From: Diploptera punctata
Taxonomy: Eukaryota > Arthropoda > Insecta > Blattodea > Blaberidae
Direction: 5' to 3'
Assembly (NCBI GenBank): GCA_030220185.1
Contig: JASPKZ010004956.1
Coordinates: forward strand, 250,501-314,500
DNA: 64,000 nt
Part shown: positions 59,071 to 64,000 of the stretch, piece after piece
Layout of the letters: each line of letters begins with the position of its first letter
Position numbering within the stretch: position 1 is the stretch's first letter
Translations under genes and position numbers: made by a program
The notes under the pieces: model-generated
The model's database searches: none
What the model saw: only the letters and a program-made list of their open reading frames with translations
What the model was told of the DNA's origin: nothing

Positions 59071-59235
59071 ATTTGATTTTCATATTTATTAAGATATAAT
59101 TCAGTGACAGCTGTTTCGGTACACTGTACCTTCTTCAGACATGTTAACAAATTAATTTGTTAACGTGTACCGGAACGGCTGTCACTTAATTATATCTTAA
59201 TAAATATGAAAATCAAATAAAACTAAGTTTTATTT
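59071..59235. mobile_element. Inverted Penelope-type ends with a hammerhead-like core
   Basis: Arms 59071-59152 and 59153-59235 are inverted copies (TTGATTTTCATATTTATTAAG.., GACAGCTGTTTCGG). The right arm lacks about 16 bases, including the CTGAAGA box. Same architecture as 11455-11690 and 14309-14594 but a different sequence family. Confidence 0.65.
59105..59137 (-). ncRNA. Hammerhead-ribozyme-like core
   Basis: Minus strand: CTGAAGA, stem II GGTAC-AGT-GTACC, GAAA, self-complementary CAGCTG, then TC. All conserved boxes are present, and the GTC cleavage triplet is intact. Confidence 0.65.
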
Positions 59236-60279
59236 TTATTTAATTAATATATATTATAATAGTTACATGGAATATTATAATACGACGATGAATTACGTTT
59301 GGTGATGTCTTGAGTTTTATATCGAATTATTTTGTGATGTAGTGCGCCCTGGACTTATAGTGACAAAAATAACAGCATCATAGATATATTTGTTATAATT
59401 TCTAGGTTGTGGATAAATATGCATAACACGGAACTCTCTGTTTTCCTGATAATATATGACTTTAATTTACTATGGAGTATTTATTTCCTGTTATTCCTTC
59501 ATTCTACTTAATTTTGTTTAATTTATATCCTGGATTTCGTATATTAATATTAATAATTAACGAAATTCCTTGAATGGGTAATTTGTATTCATGAATAATA
59601 CACATGATTTTATATCGGACCATCATATTGTATATTGTTTCATGATTTACTCATATGAGTTGAATTCCATAGTTACTGATATAACAATTTCAACAAAATT
59701 AAATAACATTTTATTTTTTTAGCCTTTAGATAATGGGACACTACCTTTTATCTTTAAATAATTTATATATACGTTTAAATATTTTCAACAGAAATATGGA
59801 ACATTAATATACAATTGGTGATAATTGTTACATTTTTAAGTTCAACAAGAAACTTTGAATGTAATTTATATTGGTAGTATATATGAGAGTTACAAAATAT
59901 ATGTTTTATGTTCTGTTAAACGTTAGTCTCTAATTGTACAAAATAAAGGCAACAAATTTAACACTAACGCTTCAGGGTGGCATTTTAATTGAAAATAAAT
60001 AACAGTTCTTTGTTACATATGAGTTTGTTCATATTCTACAAAATTTTGGGACATAGGTACTTGAAAATCTTTTTAATAGTCCATGTACCACTTTGGGAAT
60101 CAGGGAAGAAACTTTAATTATCATGTGTTTTGTCAAATGTTGCGAACATTCATTAGGATATAAAATCTAGATGACTATTCAACGCCACGTGCGAATAAAA
60201 TAGGTAAAATTACTCCACTATAGGCTTAGGAGGTCCCCTTTCTAGATAATCGGCGCGAAATGCCAGCCGGTTTTGTCAT
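59236..60279. other. Unrecognised AT-rich stretch
   Basis: No frame or repeat recognised. Confidence 0.4.
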
Positions 60280-60440
60280 CTGAGGATCACGGCTGATATA
60301 TCCCCAAAAAATACCACTGGTACTTATTTCCGTTAAGAGACTGAATCGATCTCAGGGCTATGGTGACGCGAAGATTTAAGTTGATTTAGAAGATTCCTGA
60401 TCCAACCGGGACTCGAACCTGCGACAATTAGTTTATAACA
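60280..60440 (-). mobile_element. Possible tRNA-derived SINE head
   Basis: The minus strand carries GTCGCAGGTTCGAGTCCCGG (B-box) near 60405-60425. The rest is diverged and no second copy is in the window. Confidence 0.4.
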
Positions 60441-60808
60441 TTACCTTAACTAAATACGCTAAAGGGGTGCCCCACGTGTGAGAGGAACCAGAAACTCTAA
60501 TCCTAAAATGATTCATGTGTTCGTCTTTTGTAAGTTTTATCAAACACACTAACTTTTGGTTTGTATATGACAACATTTGTGTGAATTGAACTTTTTTGTC
60601 ATCATTATCACCATCATCAAAACTAACTAGGACTGAACCTTCAAAAGTCCGTTCCAAGACTCAATTTGTCAGACCATCTTTTTAATGGTCTCCCCACTTC
60701 CCTCCTTCCATCTAGTCTATAATTCAGTGCATTTCTAGGAAATCTCTCAAAGAGAATTCGACATAATGTGCATCGTCAATTGTCCTGTGTTGTGAGATAT
60801 ATTGTACT
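60441..60808. other. Unrecognised stretch
   Basis: Nothing recognised. Confidence 0.35.
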
Positions 60809-61076
60809 ACAGGGTGTCCCAATCAATCCTGCCACATTTTAAATTATCTAAACTAACAAAGTATGCGGAATTATGAAACGAGGCCGGTATTAAACGAAAC
60901 AAAACACAGAATGTTCATTACCACACACTAAAACACATCTATATGTGCACCATTAGTAGCATGAACGATATCAAGTCTGTATTTGATTTCGTGCCACGTT
61001 CTGTCCAACATGTCCATTGGTACTGTTACAATTGTGTCAAAGATACGGGTTCGTAAATCATGATGATTTTGTACTG

Positions 61077-61770
61077 GAGTCATCTGGACCCATTCCACCA
61101 TCCCTTGAGATACCTCGGCCAGAAGGCCCTACTCCCAAGTCCCAGAATTCTTGTCCTCCCTTATCTACATCGCGGTCACCTTGAAGTTCACAGGCAATAA
61201 AACCAACACCTCAGGGAGAAGGTGTTGGAGTCGCAACTTCAGGGGAAATTGCTGAGCTACGTAGTACATCAGGTCGCTCATTCCTGAAGACCCCACAGTT
61301 CGTCCACGAGCCCGTAGGCTGAGCCGGAAGCCAGCACAGTTGCTGCCCTCTGCGCTAGTCCGAGCCGTGCCCTGGTCCGCCCCCAGGGACGTTTGTGGGC
61401 CTGCAAGGAGCTCGCGAGCTCCCACAGGTAAGCAAATAGTGCGACAGGGCGCTCATCTCCTGCCGACCCCACTAATGGTTCACGAGTTCCTTGGACTTAG
61501 TCGATCGACCGACTATTCCCCCAGTGTACCAGATGGGGACGTGTTTTGTTGCTGAAGTGGGTCCAGCCTGAGCATTAGTACGTCAGGTCGCTCAACTCCT
61601 GACGACCTCACAGATTGTCCTTGGGTCACCCGGTCCAGGAGTCGGCGCAAATCCCACACCCAAAAGAGCTTACTGACCTGGTGGTAATTCCCAGCATTAC
61701 GCCCGGTATTGTCCCAACCAGCCCGTTCGCAAGACTAGGCCTCGTCGTGCCGCTGCTGTGAGTTCAGCCC
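61077..61770. mobile_element. GC-rich 694-bp insertion of unknown type
   Basis: Lies between ACTG at 61073-61076 and ACTG at 61771-61774, inside the transposase. It is much richer in GC than anything nearby. Three related blocks (about 61264, 61436 and 61577) share the pattern AGT(A/G)C(A/G)(T/A)CAGG(T/G)CGCTCA followed by CCTG..GACC. No terminal inverted repeats and no recognisable protein; the open frames on both strands look incidental. Not seen elsewhere in the window. Confidence 0.55.
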
Positions 61771-62006
61771 ACTGTCGCAAACACACGGTCTTTTACATAC
61801 CACCAGAGGAAGAAGTCCAGTGGAGTGATGTCTGGCGAACGTCGTGGCCAGTAAATTGGTCCGCCGCGTCCAATCCACCTATATGGGAAGGATTCATTGA
61901 ATGAATTTCGAACATACAGACTCCAGTGTGGTGGAGCTCCAACTTGCTGAAAGATTACCTGGAGTTGCAGATCAGCTACTTGAGGATACAAGAACTGTTC
62001 CAACAT

Positions 62007-62319
62007 GCATTATGTGGCATACCTTTTTTGGCGGGGTTTTATTCTAAAGATTTAATTTTGGAAACAGTGTCATTAAGATACTTAAATATTTTTGGTTTTT
62101 TTCTTTTTTATTTTTCTACAGGTTTAACTGTATGTTATTCACTTCGTTTATTTTATTATTCGATATGTGGTGATTTTAATTTAACCACCTTTTTTTATAT
62201 AGGAGAAGAAAATAGGAATATAATGGTAGGAATAGTAGGATTATTAATTATAGTTATTTTAGGAGGGGCCATATTAAGATGGCTAATTTTTCCTACTCCT
62301 CCATTAATTGTTTGTCTTG
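62007..62319 (+). pseudogene. ND5: NUMT: nuclear copy of part of mitochondrial ND5
   Basis: The plus strand reads ALCGIPFLAGFYSKDLILET, FGFFLFYFSTGLTVCYSLRL, FYYSICGDFNL and GGAILRWLIFPTPPLIVCL, the proton-translocating membrane region in the second half of insect NADH dehydrogenase subunit 5. The AGA codon at 62277-62279 would be Ser in the invertebrate mitochondrial code, giving the usual ILSWLIF, and ATA codons sit where ND5 has Met. The frame is still open and the fragment is only about 104 codons of a protein of about 570. Transfer looks fairly recent. It is inserted in the mariner-like transposase. Confidence 0.85.
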
Positions 62320-62736
62320 GTATACCGGGCCAGTTATTGACTTCTCATGGAAGAAAAAAAAAGACCAATAATCCTGTTCTTCATCAGGCCGCACCAAACG
62401 TTTACTCTTGGGCTATCCTGGACGTGTTCACGGTAGACGTGTGGATTTTGCGTACCTCAGATCCTTACATTCTGCCGATTAACAGATCCTGATACATGGA
62501 ACGTTGCCTCGTCAGAAAACAAGACGATTCCTAGAAGTTAAAGGTCCTTGTCAATACGATCCAGCATTTCAATAGCGAATGCTAAATTCACTCACCGAGA
62601 TGTTTGGGCCTGCTGTTTATGCATGAGCTGTTGTATAATGTGTTCAAATGAGTCGAGTGTGCTCCTGAGGATTGCATGGTACGAGGAGGGATACAGCGAT
62701 TTTCTTCGTACTCATTGCTGAATCAAGTCGATTATT

Positions 62737-63645
62737 AACATATATTAGAATGCGAGGTTGGGAAGAGGTTTTTAGAGAAGGGAGGACATGACTTAAAACC
62801 GAGCGATAGCGAGATTTTGTAAAACACTTCAAAACGTGTGTTGTATATTTTTTTGCACGATGTGCCCTCATAATAATACATAATAGTAAAATAATAATAA
62901 TATTTTTGTTGGAAATATTTGCCTTCATTATAAACAACGCACTGACGTCAGCAGTCTGGCCAATGTATATACGCTAAATGCCGAAAATAATTTAGTTGAT
63001 ACTACAGCAGGCCGTGACTCCAATCAGGGATAAAATTGCGGCAATTATGAATAATGGTAATTAAAATGACGAAATTGAAGAAGCGTGGGGAGTTGGATGT
63101 GCTTCGTTGGTGCCAGAGAAATCTAAATCAAGATATCAAAAGAACATACCTTTCATTCAGAAAGTGGTTGGAGGAGAAGAATTGTACTCTATGTGAAAAA
63201 GTAAGGTTGCTTATTTCGTGCTCAGGAGTAAACATTAAAGTCTCCAGCGAGATTGTGGTCAGAATATTGAATGCTGAAGTCGATTATAAATTAAAAAAAA
63301 ATATTGCACATTTTGTTACACTAGTTAGCTTCCTCCAAAATAAGAATATTGGACATAAAGCTAAAAAGTATATTGTTAAATCCACTTTAAATATTGTTTT
63401 AAATGCAGTCACTTGTTTCATATAACGTATATTAACACCAGTTTTAGAATATAATTTTATATATATTGAACGTAGTATAACATAAAGGGCAGTGTTTTTA
63501 CTTCCCGCCCTAGGTAGGTAATTGCAATATTACAGTATAGTTATTTAGTTATTTATAGGTTGGCAACCTCGAAATTTATGAGATTGAACTTTCAATAATG
63601 GACGCCAATCCTCTAAGTACGTAAGAACGCACTATCATCCAAAAA
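62737..63645 (-). repeat. Family P repeat, copy 2 (with open frame)
   Basis: Inverted relative to copy 1 at 2460-3045 and matching it in three blocks (62740-62950, 62960-63065 and 63480-63640). It additionally contains the 63054-63425 frame. It abuts the truncated end of the mariner-like element. Confidence 0.6.
63054..63425 (+). CDS. Hypothetical protein within family P repeat
   Basis: An open frame of 123 codons, rich in Lys, Leu and Val. It contains DVLRWCQRNLNQDIKRTYLS, FRKWLEEKNCTLCEKVRLLI and KYIVKSTLNIVLNAV. I do not recognise it. The CTLCEK Cys pair is the only motif-like element. It lies inside a repeat on the strand opposite to the 62740-62937 frame. Its absence from copy 1 and the AT-rich codon use leave open whether it is a real gene. 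First in-frame ATG at 63054; another at 63066. Confidence 0.3.
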   Translation: MVIKMTKLKKRGELDVLRWCQRNLNQDIKRTYLSFRKWLEEKNCTLCEKVRLLISCSGVNIKVSSEIVVRILNAEVDYKLKKNIAHFVTLVSFLQNKNIGHKAKKYIVKSTLNIVLNAVTCFI

Positions 63646-63667
63646 AGTAATGTTAGAAAGTAGTTAA

Positions 63668-64000
63668 TTCTTGGCGTGCGTTGCTACGCCTAAATATATT
63701 AAATGTGTTATTATGTTTAGTTGAATAAGTAATAAGAAAAATAATTATACATTTATATCGTAATTATTTAAATGCCCCGTGCTGATTACCCGGTGTTGCC
63801 TGGAAATCTATTTATCCCAATCGAGCTGAAACACAATAATGGGTACTGTACTGTCGCGGACTTTTTGTAGAACTTTTTGAGATCCCGTGTACATTAATTA
63901 GATATATTTGTCATGGTTTAGGTAGCGTATGACATTTAATCGTTCAAAAAACGACTTTTTAGTGAACTTATGAACCTTTTTTTGCCCTGTAGTACGAGCG
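63668..64000. repeat. Family D dispersed repeat, copy 3 (edge of window)
   Basis: Begins CTTGGCGTGCGTTGCTACGC, like 22008 and 24171, then diverges. 63775-63850 (CCCGGTGTTGCCTGGAAATC) looks like a different repeat module. Cut by the window end. Confidence 0.5.

Larger units (their letters stand above)
60809..62737 (-). mobile_element. Mariner/IS630-like DNA transposon with two insertions
   Basis: The outer end at 60809 is ACAGGGTGTCCCAATCAATC, typical of this superfamily. The transposase gene lies on the minus strand and is interrupted at 62007-62319 by mitochondrial DNA and at 61077-61770 by a GC-rich element. The other end is not seen: the element abuts the family P repeat at about 62737. 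Confidence 0.75.
60928..62737 (-). pseudogene. Mariner/IS630-like DDE transposase, broken by a NUMT and a GC-rich insert
   Basis: Minus strand, in order: DSAMSTKKIAVSLLVPCN (from 62715), LLGIVLFSDEATFHVSGSVN with one stop (about 62545-62480; first Asp in SDEATF), GTQNPHVYREHVQDSPRVNV and WCGLMKNRIIG, TGPVY | NUMT | MLEQFLYPQVADLQLQVIFQ, QVGAPPHWSLYVRNS (Asp of QQDGAPPH replaced by Val), RWIGRGGPIYWPRRSPDITP and LDFFLWWYVKDRVFAT (third catalytic Asp in SPDITPLDFF) | GC-rich insert | VQNHHDLRTRIFDTIVTVPM, LDRTWHEIKYRLDIVHATNG and a stop at 60928. Removing the inserts restores continuity of the family pattern. Stops and the Asp-to-Val change show it was dying independently of the insertions. Confidence 0.85.

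Noticed and set aside
61165..61555. Three overlapping frames in the GC-rich insert as genes
   Set aside because: Open frames on both strands at once are expected from GC-rich sequence with few stops; no motif is seen.
62644..62937. 97-codon minus-strand frame as a gene
   Set aside because: It runs across the junction between the family P repeat and the mariner-like transposase.

Overview
The window looks like an AT-rich, gene-poor stretch of an insect nuclear genome built almost entirely from transposable elements of many ages. I saw no bacterial operon structure and no intact host gene. A cockroach or close relative (Blattodea) is my best guess. It rests on a mitochondrial ND5 insertion that uses the invertebrate code, insect-type tRNA-derived SINEs, RTE/Jockey-like LINEs, and my recollection that repeats with these same LINE and SINE tails are abundant in Periplaneta. 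Species-level identity is inference.

Layout. 0-9 kb: an inverted-repeat MITE, a tRNA-like sequence, SINEs, a large CTAT-type microsatellite field, a hairpin repeat, and a LINE copy split by a 725-bp inverted-repeat element. 9-16 kb: deleted LINE copies, a near-perfect 286-bp palindrome, and Penelope-type ends with hammerhead-ribozyme-like motifs. 16-22 kb: a GC-rich gag-protease remnant of an LTR retrotransposon and a decayed Jockey-like LINE. 22-37 kb: several LINE tails (called LINE-C here), an ND5-free mosaic of SINEs, Jockey endonuclease, and a pair of inverted repeats with nested LINE insertions. 37.9-42.6 kb: a protein-coding repeat of an uncharacterised arthropod family, split by a 3-kb TA-flanked DNA transposon that is itself split by a SINE. 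43.2-44.2 kb: a SINE split by a LINE with a 16-nt target duplication. 44-51.8 kb: mostly unrecognised sequence with two LINE-C copies. 51.9-55.7 kb: a Penelope-like element (reverse transcriptase plus GIY-YIG endonuclease) with an inverted partial copy at its head. 56-60 kb: SINE, LINE and transposase scraps and microsatellites. 60.8-63.6 kb: a mariner/IS630-type transposase split by a GC-rich element and by a mitochondrial ND5 fragment, abutting another repeat that has an open 123-codon frame.

The genes do not work together as a pathway. What the window records is a history of insertions: at least six nested events can be ordered by which element interrupts which. The most informative signals are (1) hammerhead-like cores in four different Penelope-type ends, each with a short self-complementary stem III, (2) the three-level nest at 37.9-42.6 kb, and (3) the transposase carrying both a NUMT and an unidentified GC-rich insert. 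Family labels LINE-A, LINE-C, SINE-A, SINE-B, X, P and D are local names used only in this annotation.
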